From Amaurobius ferox (taxonomy: Eukaryota; Arthropoda; Arachnida; Araneae; Amaurobiidae): a stretch of DNA of 64,000 bases. Position numbers and translations under genes: made by a program. The notes under the pieces are model-generated. The model worked only from the letters and a program-made list of their open reading frames with translations, ran no database searches and was not told the origin of the DNA. The DNA is taken from contig OX578145.1 in NCBI GenBank assembly GCA_951213105.1, positions 115,305,739-115,369,738 of the forward strand, written 5' to 3'. Shown piece by piece: positions 55,803-64,000 of this stretch; positions within the stretch are counted from its first letter, which is position 1; each line of letters begins with the position of its first letter.

Positions 55803-55872
55803 GACGTTGCCAGGACCGAACTCGGGACCTCGTGCTTACAAGACCGACATTATAATCATAGAGCTAAAGCTA
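55803..55872 (-). ncRNA. tRNA-Thr(UGU)-like SINE head, copy 1
   Basis: The minus strand reads TAGCTCTATGATTATAATG (A-box/D-arm), GGTCTTGTAAGC (anticodon region with TGT, as in tRNA-Thr), then GAGGTCCCGAGTTCGGTCC (T-arm with B-box). The acceptor stem does not pair, so it is not an intact tRNA gene. Confidence 0.55.
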
Positions 55873-56212
55873 GGTTCCGTTCTTATAATTCAGGTACAGG
55901 TTCCAAGCATCTTTCTGATCAGATGTCTTTGCTGCCGCACACTCCCCTACCTGATGAGGAGCCCGGGTCGAATTTCGGCGAGTAGGGGGGGCCGCCTCGA
56001 AAAACTCCGCGTGTCCCCATCCGAGACTCAGTTGAGGGGCTGAAGGCGGGGAGGCGTGTTGCCTCGGACGTGATGTCAGTCGTGGCCAACCAGGAAGGGA
56101 GTGGCAAGGCCTCTGACTCCGTGTGGTGCTGCCATCTCGTGTTGAGAGGTGAGATCGTTGGCGTGAGAAGGTTGTGTGTTTTAAACGTCCAGTCATCATT
56201 GTGACGGAAAGG

Positions 56213-56281
56213 AGTCGCCAGGACCGAACTCGGGACCTCTTGCTTACAAGACCGACATTATAATCATAGAGCAAAAGCCAG
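56213..56281 (-). ncRNA. tRNA-Thr(UGU)-like SINE head, copy 2
   Basis: Same elements as copy 1, with TTGCTCTATGATTATAATG in the A-box region and GGTCTTGTAAGCAAGAGG around the anticodon. The acceptor stem is again not complementary. Confidence 0.55.
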
Positions 56282-56490
56282 CTTCGGCTCGTTCTTATAA
56301 TTCGGGTACGGGTTCCAAGCATCTTTCTGATCAGATGTCTTTGCTGTCGCAGTGTACACCAGAAATCGACTAGACAGACGGACATCACTCCAAAAATAGA
56401 CAAAATGTGTTCAGGAGTATAATTAGCATCAATATTTCGAAATCGAAAATTTTCATGAAAACAATACTTTCTCAATACTACGTATCAGCA

Positions 56491-56779
56491 AGTCATAAAA
56501 TGAGCTAAATTGGTCCATGGGATACTGTTATCTGCAATCGAGATAAAAAATATTGCATATTTATATGATAAATCGAAAAAAAATATAATAACATGATCAA
56601 TGATCACTTATCAAACACGTGTATATTTAATAGATATACTTAATTATGAAAGTAAATAGAAACGTTTGATTAAAAGTTTGTTCACACCGTTACCGGTATT
56701 TTAGAAATTTTATTTTTACGACAGTACTTCTCGACATAATGACGCGATATTCATAAAAACGGGGATACTTATTCATTTC
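56491..56779. other. Unassigned AT-rich spacer
   Basis: Nothing supported. Confidence 0.35.
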
Positions 56780-57190
56780 TCTACATACTCAGTAGAATGT
56801 GTAGGGAATGTATTGCGACGGGGTCGAAAATTTGAATTCGAGTTTTTGTCGGAAGAGCACATCTTAAACATCTATGAACATGGGTCTACCGCTTTTGGAG
56901 GAAATGTCTGTGTGTTGCCCATTTTTCAAGTGTATCATGAAATTAAAAAAGTAGTATCATCAAATATGTTCACTCTGCTTATGCAGTATTATACAATAAA
57001 TCTGTTAACATTCTAGTTTGTTTCATTCACGAGAGAATATACATTCTGCAATCTTACACAATAAAATATGTTTATACGTGTGTGTTGTCTATAGCGGGAA
57101 ATCTAAGTGTCGTTTGGCTATGAAATTTGGTACACAGGCACTTCAGGACCCGAAACCATGCGTCTCGGCGAGATGTTTTAAAATTCGAAT
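56780..57190 (-). mobile_element. Hairpin-family fragments
   Basis: A hairpin-like end (TCTCTACATACTCAGTAGAA...TGTGTAGGGAATG) is followed by TTGCGACGGGGTCGAAAATTT, GAATTCGAGTTTTTGTCGG and AGAGCACATCTTAAACATC, matching the family A hairpin flank. A second fragment at about 57078-57180 has GTGTTGTCTATAGCGGGAAA and GGCTATGAAATTTGGTACAC. Both are truncated before family C at 57201. Confidence 0.6.
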
Positions 57191-57200
57191 TATTTTTTTT

Positions 57201-58492
57201 AACACTTTACAACAAAGTTGAAAAGTGTTTATGACTTTGTTCATTCCGTCTGTCTGTCTGTCCGTTAGCACGATAACTGCCGTAAAAATGACTTAATCAA
57301 AATGAAATTTTAGTATGTTGTTCAGACGGTCTGTAGGACCTATGGGAATACAAATGAATAATATCACACAATTAGTTTTGGATTGAACCCGAGTTGAAAA
57401 AATGAAATACATTGAGCCCTATGGGACCTAATTTTTCTAACATTTTTTAAGCGGATTTAAAATTCACAAATTGCTTCGAAAATTTTAGGTAATAGTCAAA
57501 TTGTTCCATAAAATATATAAAAAAAAATTCAGCTAAATATATTCAGTAGTTTTTTAAATAAAAATTAAAATAATAATTACACATCTTATATGAAACGATC
57601 ACGTGACCATGATATGAAACGATCACATGACCCACTTCAAAATGAGATATGGCATCCATCTTGTTTCAAATTCGTGATTTTTTAAAGTTCTTTTTAATTC
57701 ACATTGAGTGTTGTATCCATCCTAAAACTACTTTATTTCTGCTTAAATTCTGGGCATCTACATACTAAAACAACACAATGACAATATATTTGAGTTTAAA
57801 TTCTCATTCAAATTTGATTATTTCTACAACACAGCCTATTTTTCACTTATGTAAAATGTAAACAGCAAAATATGTAGAATGAGTTGTATTAGAATTACTG
57901 TATTTCTTTAACACAAAATAATTCAGTCCATGGAGTCTGCATGGCTGATATGAATGAAATATTAATTGATTTTATAAACAGAAGGACGATATTTTTCGAT
58001 GAAGTTTTAAGCATAAAGTTTATGAATTGTAGCTCCATGGTCTTAATTTTTAAATAAAATAAATTATTATAGTATTGTGATGAATGAAATGGAGAAAGTT
58101 ATGAATGAAATCCTGCTTTTATAGAGAGATCCAGGCGTGTTATTTTTTCTATGACGTCATTTGAATTAATTTCAGTTGTTTTCGATGAAGTTTTCAAATA
58201 TAATAAATTATCGTAGTATTATGATAGATTTAAAAATATTTCCGTGGAATGTATTGCATTTTAGAGATATTTAAACCACGAAATTTATATTTCAATGCCG
58301 TCTTTTGAATGAAGTTCATTTTTTTCAATGAAGGTTTAAGTTTTCAAATATAATAAATCAATGTAGTATCGTGATAAGTTTTAAAATATTACCGAGGAAT
58401 GTATTGCATTTTCGACTTTTTTAAATAAAATTGCATTGAAGTTGGAAAGTGTTTCATAATCAATGCTTTAAGCATGATTGATCTTTCTTGTT
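57201..58492 (-). mobile_element. Family C hairpin element, full length
   Basis: 1292 bp. Hairpin AACACTTTACAACAAAGTTG with AAAAGTGTT at 57201-57229; (CTGT)n at about 57248-57262. The paired GATCACGTGACC and GATCACATGACC sites lie at about 57597-57632. The far end GGAAAGTGTTTCATAATCAA...ATGCTTTAAGCAT...CTTTCTTGTT closes the element. It is nearly collinear with 18721-20010. Confidence 0.9.
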
Positions 58493-59334
58493 TATTATTA
58501 TTTTATGTTTAAGCACGATTTTGAGCTATTTTCATACAAATCGGTCCCTTAGCGACTTAAAATATTATCAAAAAATTTCCATCTTGACACCATTTGAAAA
58601 ATTTTCTTTCCAACGATATTTGAACCGAATCCATGGAATAATTTCTTTCTTTATTTATTTTTAAATATACATCGGAATTTGCATTTTCTAGGTTATTTGA
58701 TACTTATTTTATCTCATCCAAAAAATTAAGATTAGCACAATTCTATAGTTTGGACGCATTAATGAAGTGTGTATGATTTTTCTACCCTGTGCTGTCGGTT
58801 GTACGCGACTTCGCATGCATTTAATACCTTCTCTCCTAGAGAAAGAATTCAGTTTTGCTTACAGGTTAGTATGGCTGCGTAAAATGTCTGCTGTTCTGTC
58901 GAATCCATTTTGTTTCTTTCACGTTTTCATGAGGGGTCAAAATGGCTCTTGGTTTCTATTTAAATTATGTTCGTGGGGGGGGGGGGTGATTTTTGATTTG
59001 GGGTGGTGTCGTATCACGTCCGTTGCGCTGGTGCATACGGATTGTATGTAATTTTCACTGTTTTTTTATATGAGTAAAATTTATTTATTTTCTTTGTTTT
59101 TTCGATTAAATGAATTCAGTTCCTACTTTAACGCCAAGTAAAATTTCGACGCCAAGTAAATTTTTTAGCAGTTTCATATTTTGAAACTAAAGAATTCACC
59201 AACAGTGAATTATTTCACAAGATATTAAATAAATGTCATTTCAATTTTTGATCATGATTTTCATGTGAGTATGAATAAGTCACTCTGCTTGAACTTATAT
59301 GAATGTCAAAAGCGTGGGGTTAATTCATGCCTCA
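58493..59334. other. Unassigned AT-rich stretch
   Basis: A frame at 58767-59051 runs through a 12-base G-run and has no recognisable domain. The strip GTGAGTATGAATAAGTCACTCTG at 59264-59286 repeats the arm motif of the 37.66 kb hairpin. No gene is supported. Confidence 0.4.
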
Positions 59335-60180
59335 TTGGTGTTAATTCATTTGATAATTCATTGGTGTTAATTCAGTAGCATTATTGGTGTTTATTTATTA
59401 GTGTTAATTTATTAGCCTCATTGGTGCTAATTTATTTAATTCGCCTCATTGGAGTTAATTCATTTACGTGGTGTTAATTCATTGCCTCTTTGATGTTAAT
59501 TAATTTAACACAATAACGTCATTGGCGTTAATTCATTTATTAATTCATTGGTGTTAATTCAGTAGCACCATTGGTGTTTATTTATTAGTGTTAATTTATT
59601 AGCCTCATTGGTGTTAATTCATTTAATTCGCCCCATTGGTGTTAATGCATTGCCTCTTTGATTTAACACAATAGCGTCATTGGCGTTAATTCATTTATTA
59701 ATTCATTGGTGTTACTTCAGTAGCATCATTGGTGTTTATTCATTAGTGTTAATTTATTAGCCTCATTGATGTTAATTCATTTACGTGGTGGTAATTCATT
59801 GCCTTTTTGATGTTAATTCATTTAACGCAATAGCTTCATTGGCGTTAATTCATTTATTAATTCATTGGTGTTAATTCAGTAGCATCATTGGTGTTTATTC
59901 ATTAGTGTTAATTTATTAGCCTCATTGGTGTTAATTCATTTAATTCGCCTCATTGGTGTTAATTCATTTAATTCGCCTCATTAGTGTTAATTCATTTACG
60001 TGGTGTTAATTCATTGCCTCATTGGTGTTAATTCATTTACGTGGTGTTAATTCATTGCGTCATTGGTGTTAATTCATTTACGTGGTGTTAATTCATTGCC
60101 TCATTGGTGTTAATTCATTTAATACATTAACGTCATTGGTGTTAATTCATTGATGTTAATTCAATCACATGGCGTTAATT
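59335..60180. repeat. Higher-order minisatellite, ~158-bp period
   Basis: Basic units of 14-30 bp built on TTGGTGTTAATTCATT are organised in a longer period. The marker GGCGTTAATTCATTTATTAA appears at 59524, 59682 and 59841 (steps of 158 and 159). A diverged first copy starts near 59337. Each period carries, in order, TTCAGTAGCA, TTATTAGTGTTAATTTATTAG and TTAATTCGCC-type markers. Confidence 0.88.
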
Positions 60181-60490
60181 CATTGCCTCCTTTGTGTTAA
60201 TTAATTTATTTCATTGCTTATTTGTGTTAATTAATTTAATTCATTGCTCATTTGTGTTAATTCCTTTAATTCATTGCTCATTTGTGTTAATTCCTTTAAT
60301 TCATTGCTCATTTGTGTTAATTCATTTAATTCATTACTCATTTGTGTTAATTCATTACTCATTTGTGTTAATTCATTTAATTCATTGCTCTTTTGTGTTA
60401 ATTCATTGCTCATTTGTGTTAATTCATTTAATTCATTGCTCATTTGTGTTAATTCATTTAATTCATTAGCTTCATTGATGTTAATTCATT
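60181..60490. repeat. Minisatellite, CATTTGTGTTAATTCATTTAATTCATTGCT units
   Basis: About ten copies of a 30-bp unit and its 15/18-bp half units derive from the same sequence as the preceding array. Open frames on both strands (a Leu/Ile/His-rich one and a Ser/Asn/Glu-rich one) are translations of the repeat. Confidence 0.93.
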
Positions 60491-61034
60491 TATGAATTCA
60501 TTGGTCAATACTTTGACTTATAAAATATTCCTCTGAATTTCTGACAAAAGTGGTGTAAAACATACAGATATTCATTTCAAATAGAACAAGACTCCTAGAA
60601 TAGTATTTAACATTTTAAAAACTTATATAGTAGTGCAAATTCAGAAAGTACTAATGTTTCCAATGCAAAATTATATTTAAAATTTAAAGTTTGTGACAGG
60701 TTTAAACAATTGATAGACATTAAATACCGAAATGAGTTATTTGATAATGATGCAAAGACATCAAAAACTGATAAAATATCATTGTATATTTTTTGCTTTA
60801 GGAATATTTTATTTGAAAATATTTATTTGGATCCTCTTCGCCAAATCAAAAGTAGCATTTGGTTTCTTTTATTATGCGTGTTCCTTCTAAAAAAAAATCT
60901 TACCGTCGTTTCATATGAGTTGAAATTCCTTCAATTTACATTGTTTTTTAAATTTAATATGTATTTTGTCCAACATGTATATAAGAGAAGTTAGTATATA
61001 TTTCACGCAACTGTGTTCATCACTATCACGCATA
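60491..61034. other. Unassigned AT-rich stretch
   Basis: The frame at 60710-60994 has no recognisable domain and strong AT-driven composition. No gene is called. Confidence 0.35.
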
Positions 61035-61945
61035 TACAAGGTATCCCAAAAACATTGACCTCAGCTTTTATTCCTTAAATATTGATCTGAGACATATATA
61101 ATAAATTACAAAGTTGCGTAAAAAAAGGTAGAGAATTTTATGAAATCGATTAAAATTTTCAAGGGAATTAAATTTTAAGAAATACAAAATTTAAATTTTT
61201 ATACGGGCCCCGTACAAAAACATTTCCGATGAGTAAAATGTGCCCCATACACTAATAGCCTGATGTACAAAATTTCAGCATTTTATCATAAAAAGTCCCA
61301 GAGGTATGAAAAGACAAAATAAAATTTCTGATTTAAACGACTTTTCGATGCATCGACATGGGTTCTCAAAGGGGAAGAATCATGTCGGCAGATCGCGTTT
61401 CAGGGCTCATACACAAATTACGAAAGAAAACAATGATTACATAAATAAATAATAATTTTGCTATTTATTGGTACAAAAGTATCTACACTGTGTGGAAGTA
61501 ATAACTTTACACAAATATTACAAAGCTTGTTCAAAATGTTTTCCATCCATACCAAAGATCCATTAAAGATAAGTGGCAGATATTATTTGCCTATGATACT
61601 TTTCTGCGTTGCATCATTTGCACTCTTGCTGTAAATATTTACATTTTAATATGTGATTAATCCCACACCAACTTTGCTTAAACATATCTCTGTGACTTTT
61701 TATGATAAAATGCTGAAATTTTGTACATCACTTTATTAGTGTATGGGGCACATTTTACTCATTGGAAATGTTTTTGTACGGGGACCGTATAAAAATTTGA
61801 ATTTTGTATTTCTTAAAATTTAATTCCCTTGAAAATTTTAATCCATTTCATAAAATTCTGTACCTGTTTTTACGCAACTTTGTAATTTATTATATATGTC
61901 TAAGATCAATATTTAAGGAATAAAAGTCGAGGAATAAAAGTCGAT
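61035..61945. mobile_element. Second long-TIR foldback DNA element
   Basis: The left arm (about 61035-61320) begins CAAGGTATCCCAAAAAC after TA. The right arm (about 61683-61945) is its complement with AAGATCAATATTTAAGGAAT, ACGCAACTTTGTAATTTATT and GGGCACATTTTACTCAT. The right tip is altered by an extra GGAATAAAAGTCGA. The ~360 bp centre is non-coding. It is built like the 48.7 kb element (860-910 bp, arms ~270 bp), although the arm sequence is different. Confidence 0.82.
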
Positions 61946-62187
61946 GTTACTCTAAATTAGTTTGCCAAATTTATTTCCAAACGTTACAGACAACCGAAGA
62001 GATGATCATTTCTTGTTTATAAATGACTGTTGTCGAATCGTTAAACGTCAAAATATAAAATACACAAAGTACTATCTTCTGTCGTAAATGGAGCGACCAA
62101 GATACACGAGAATAATGTTAACACATTTATCGTATAATATTACACATTAAAAGTGGACGACACATTTCACAATTGGTAATACTTTTT

Positions 62188-62955
62188 ACTTTCCCTGCAA
62201 TACATGGTAATGTATAGGGAAAGTATTGGAATCGTGCCGAAAATCGCAACTCGAGTTTTCGACGGATCTACACGTTTCGAGACCTCTTGAATACGAAAAA
62301 ACCATTTTTAGCGTGACGTCTGTGTGTGTGTCTGTCTGTCTGTCTGTGTGTCTGTCTGTGCAGATTTTGTATCCACTCTAACTAAAAAACTAATGGAACG
62401 AATTTCATAAAATTTTACAGATAAGTCACTTGTGGGCGAATCTGGGGGTTTATTAATTTTGGGTACGATTCGGAATAAAAGAACCCGCCTTTTTTGTGAA
62501 ATGGTCCGCAAAAGCTTGTATCCACTGTAGCTGAAAAACTAATGGACCGAATTTCACAAAATTCGGTAGATGAGTCACGTATAGGTCACCCTGGTGCTGA
62601 TTAGATTTTGGTACGATTCAGAAAAAAATAACCTGCCTTTTTTTGCAGAATGGCCCGCAAAAATCGTCCAAATCTAAACTAAAGAACTACGTATGCTCAA
62701 ATATATCCATTAAATGCTTGTTTAATACGTAATTTTTAGCGAAGAAAAGAATTAGACCAACCCCATTACATTAGGACTAGCCGTTCTCGTGATATTTTAG
62801 TTTTTCGTATTTTCTCTACGCCACCTTTGAAAATAAGTCCGGTTACCGAATGAGAACGAAAATTGAATTAAAAGTGAAATAAATTTAATTAAAATAAAGA
62901 GAGCATGGATATAAGTCTGCAGGGAAAGTCATGTGCTGCCCACATCAGATTTTTT
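62188..62955 (-). mobile_element. Family D hairpin element, nested copy
   Basis: Hairpin ACTTTCCCTGCAATACATGG...TGTATAGGGAAAGT at 62188-62224; (GT)n and (CTGT)n at about 62320-62360. The two internal 'CTAATGGA(A/C)CGAATTTCA' segments and the terminus TCTGCAGGGAAAGTCATGTG with CTGCCCACATCAGATTTTTT follow. It is inserted in a T-run of the family A-variant and is close in sequence to 51783-52534. Confidence 0.9.
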
Positions 62956-63303
62956 GATTTTGTGATCTTTTTTTTGATAAATTTATTGGAAAAAGTGCAA
63001 TATCTCGAGAACGGTTTATGTTACAGTCCTAAAATTTGTGTCAATCGCTTTCTAATAAAAAATTACACAAATAATGATTATTTATGTAGCAGTATTGAAG
63101 GTTCTGAATTTTTATAATGTTGTCAAAATTCCATTTACAAATTTGGGGGGGTCTTCTGAACGTTCGATTGCGCCTAAAATCACTAGGCTTCCAGTATTCA
63201 CTGAATGGGATTTTTGTACCAAATTTCGTTTGAAACAATCAATCATTTCGTTCGTGAGATATCATCTCCACTAACTTACTAACACACACACACACACACA
63301 TAC

Positions 63304-63591
63304 GGGGCGCGGTAGCCCAGTAGTTGGCGCGCGGGAATTGCACTCGGTAGGCCCGGGTTCGATTCCCTCCGATACCAAAAATGCCGTCGTGTTTACGCGC
63401 AGTATGATCACCTTAAACATGTAGGTCCGTAGGTCCATCCGAGAGATTGGAGGTAGGGGAAGGAGGGTATGGTACCTGTGGATGCCTCCCTCACTGGATT
63501 CCGGTCTAAATTGGGTGGTACTTCCCGCCCGTCCAAACAGTTACCTTACATCTTTCTGGTAGGTCGGACGGTCTGAGTCACAACAATAACA
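63304..63591 (+). mobile_element. SINE S1, complete copy with tRNA-derived head
   Basis: The head GGGGCGCGGTAGCCCAGTAG contains the A-box. GCCCGGGTTCGATTCCC (about 63351-63367) is a consensus B-box. The body matches 16270-16532: TTAAACATGTAGGTCCGTAG, GGAGGTAGGGGAAGGAGGG, TTTCTGGTAGGTCGGACGGT. The tail is CACAACAATAACA. It is ~288 bp, inserted into the (CA)n tract of the host element. It lacks the 5S part seen at 16146. Confidence 0.85.
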
Positions 63592-63803
63592 CATTCATAT
63601 ACACATACGCACGCACACACACTCGTACTGGCACATACACACGTATACACATACACACATACACAGACATCACCTGAAAATGTTCGATTCGTGTTCAGGG
63701 ATGCTTGAAACGTACTCTTCCGTTGAAAGCTATCTCGAATTCGAATTTTCATCTCCGTCACAATACTTTCTCTATACATTACACTATGTATATAGTGAAA
63801 GTA

Positions 63804-64000
63804 ATAATACTGAAATAAAATTAACGCAGTACATCTTAATTTAGTATGACAACAATTGGATCTAGAGATTCAAAACGTGTACAGGGTTATTCATAAATAG
63901 AATAACCGTATTAAATTTCGGAAAAAAAAAATCCGTAGTAAGGTGTTTGTATAAACACAATTGTAAACGGAAAAGAAAAATTTTTCAATTATATATACAT
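63804..64000. other. Window end; possible TIR start at 63880
   Basis: TACAGGGTTATTCATAAATA at 63880 is followed by a mirrored ATAGAATAACCG. It resembles the TA-CAGGGT starts of the long-TIR elements and could be a transposon end continuing past the window. Otherwise AT-rich. Confidence 0.35.

Larger units (their letters stand above)
55790..56350 (-). mobile_element. tRNA-Thr-like SINE pair (family S3)
   Basis: Two copies of a ~140 bp unit (55795-55935 and 56207-56350) share GCCAGGACCGAACTCGGGAC, GACCGACATTATAATCATAG, TTCCAAGCATCTTTCTGATC and AGATGTCTTTGCTG. They bracket a GC-rich body (about 55936-56200). On the minus strand each unit starts with a tRNA-like head. The 201-codon minus-strand open frame over this region is not a gene; it runs through both SINE heads and the body. 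Confidence 0.7.
54376..56490 (+). mobile_element. Family B hairpin element with two nested insertions
   Basis: The terminus CTCAACTCGACTTTCTCATA (54376) is followed by TTTTTAGTAGTTTTTT, then a complete family A (54420-55335). Family B resumes AATTTTACAGGAAAGTTTTT and continues through GATTGATACCATAC (about 55492) and CCATTAATATTTGTGGCC (about 55763). A second insertion, a SINE pair (about 55790-56350), follows. The element resumes GTGTACACCAGAAATCGAC, has CAGACGGACATC and ends in the decayed hairpin AATACTTTCTCAATACTACG (about 56463). It is the clearest proof of element borders in the window. Confidence 0.85.
61985..63803 (+). mobile_element. Family A-variant element split by family D and a SINE
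   Basis: The left part (61985-62187) has AAATGACTGTTGTCGAATCG and GGAGCGACCAAGATACACGA, up to TTGGTAATACTTTTT. It resumes after family D with GATTTTGTGATC, TGCAATATCTCGAGAACGG and TTTTTGTACCAAATTTCGTT. A (CA)n tract holds the SINE insertion. The end is GACATCACCTGAAAATGTTC, GATGCTTGAAACGTACTCTT and the hairpin ACTTTCTCTATACATTACAC...TATATAGTGAAAGT (about 63767-63802). Confidence 0.8.

Noticed and set aside
55926..55990. Hammerhead-like string CCTGATGAGGAGCCCGGGTCGAA flanked by CCCTAC/GTAGGG
   Set aside because: The second core is GAAT instead of GAAA and stem II lacks a loop; it is better explained as part of the SINE S3 region with a B-box-like strip.
55870..56475. 201-codon minus-strand open frame, the longest in the window
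   Set aside because: It runs through two SINE heads, a GC-rich SINE body and family B sequence. Its openness comes from high G+C, and there is no domain.
58767..59051. 94-codon open frame across a G-run
   Set aside because: It includes a Gly run from poly-G, has no domain and no repeat of the frame elsewhere.
60194..60495. Leu/Ile/His-rich and Ser/Asn/Glu-rich repeat proteins
   Set aside because: Both strands and several frames are open because the 15/30-bp unit has no stops in those frames; the units vary by whole-codon-breaking indels nearby. Repeat artefact.

Overview
The window reads as non-coding, repeat-filled DNA from an animal nuclear genome, most likely an arthropod. It is strongly AT-rich, full of (CA)n, (TA)n and (CTGT)n microsatellites, and has no operon-like gene packing. 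It contains a 5S rRNA-derived sequence, tRNA-derived SINEs, two decayed Tc1/mariner transposons and a non-LTR retrotransposon tail. A chelicerate such as a spider is my guess from memory of similar repeats; the sequence alone does not prove it. I found no intact protein-coding gene. The open frames are mostly translated microsatellites, minisatellites or transposon debris.

The dominant content is a set of interspersed families with one shared plan, here called A (~0.9 kb), B (~0.9 kb), C (~1.29 kb) and D (~0.76 kb). One end carries a 30-37 bp palindromic hairpin built on ACTTTC or AACACTTT. A microsatellite lies nearby, and the other end carries a copy of the hairpin arm set back about 20 bp from the terminus. 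This layout (sub-terminal inverted repeats, terminal hairpin, microsatellite core, insertion into T/A runs, no obvious target duplication) is what is described for non-autonomous Helentron/HINE (DINE-1-like) elements. In this annotation '+' means the hairpin is at the high-coordinate end. Nested copies at 52.5-56.5 kb and 62.0-63.8 kb define the element borders directly.

Layout: 0-3.2 kb, three family A copies. 3.4-4.05 kb, a GC-rich tandem block. 4.2-6.9 kb, two adjacent Tc1/mariner elements. 7.2-8.5 kb, family C. 8.5-9.0 kb, a LINE tail. 9-14.7 kb, mostly unassigned, with short tandem repeats. 14.7-17 kb, a SINE cluster including a 5S rRNA/tRNA composite. 17-20 kb, family C copies with their hairpin ends facing each other. 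20.2-28.2 kb, families B, D and A. 28.9-33.6 kb, dispersed repeats and foldback (MITE-like) elements, plus a motif cluster resembling a promoter. 34-41.3 kb, (TA/TATG)n and foldback elements, including a large inverted repeat whose arms carry hammerhead-ribozyme-like motifs. 43-48.6 kb, family B and a homogeneous 23-bp minisatellite. 48.7-49.6 kb, a long-TIR element. 51.8-63.8 kb, nested hairpin elements, a 158-159 bp higher-order repeat and a second long-TIR element.

No genes here can be shown to act together. The biology visible is repeat biology: likely rolling-circle element families sharing terminal signals, Pol III-driven SINEs, and possible ribozyme-bearing retroelement ends.
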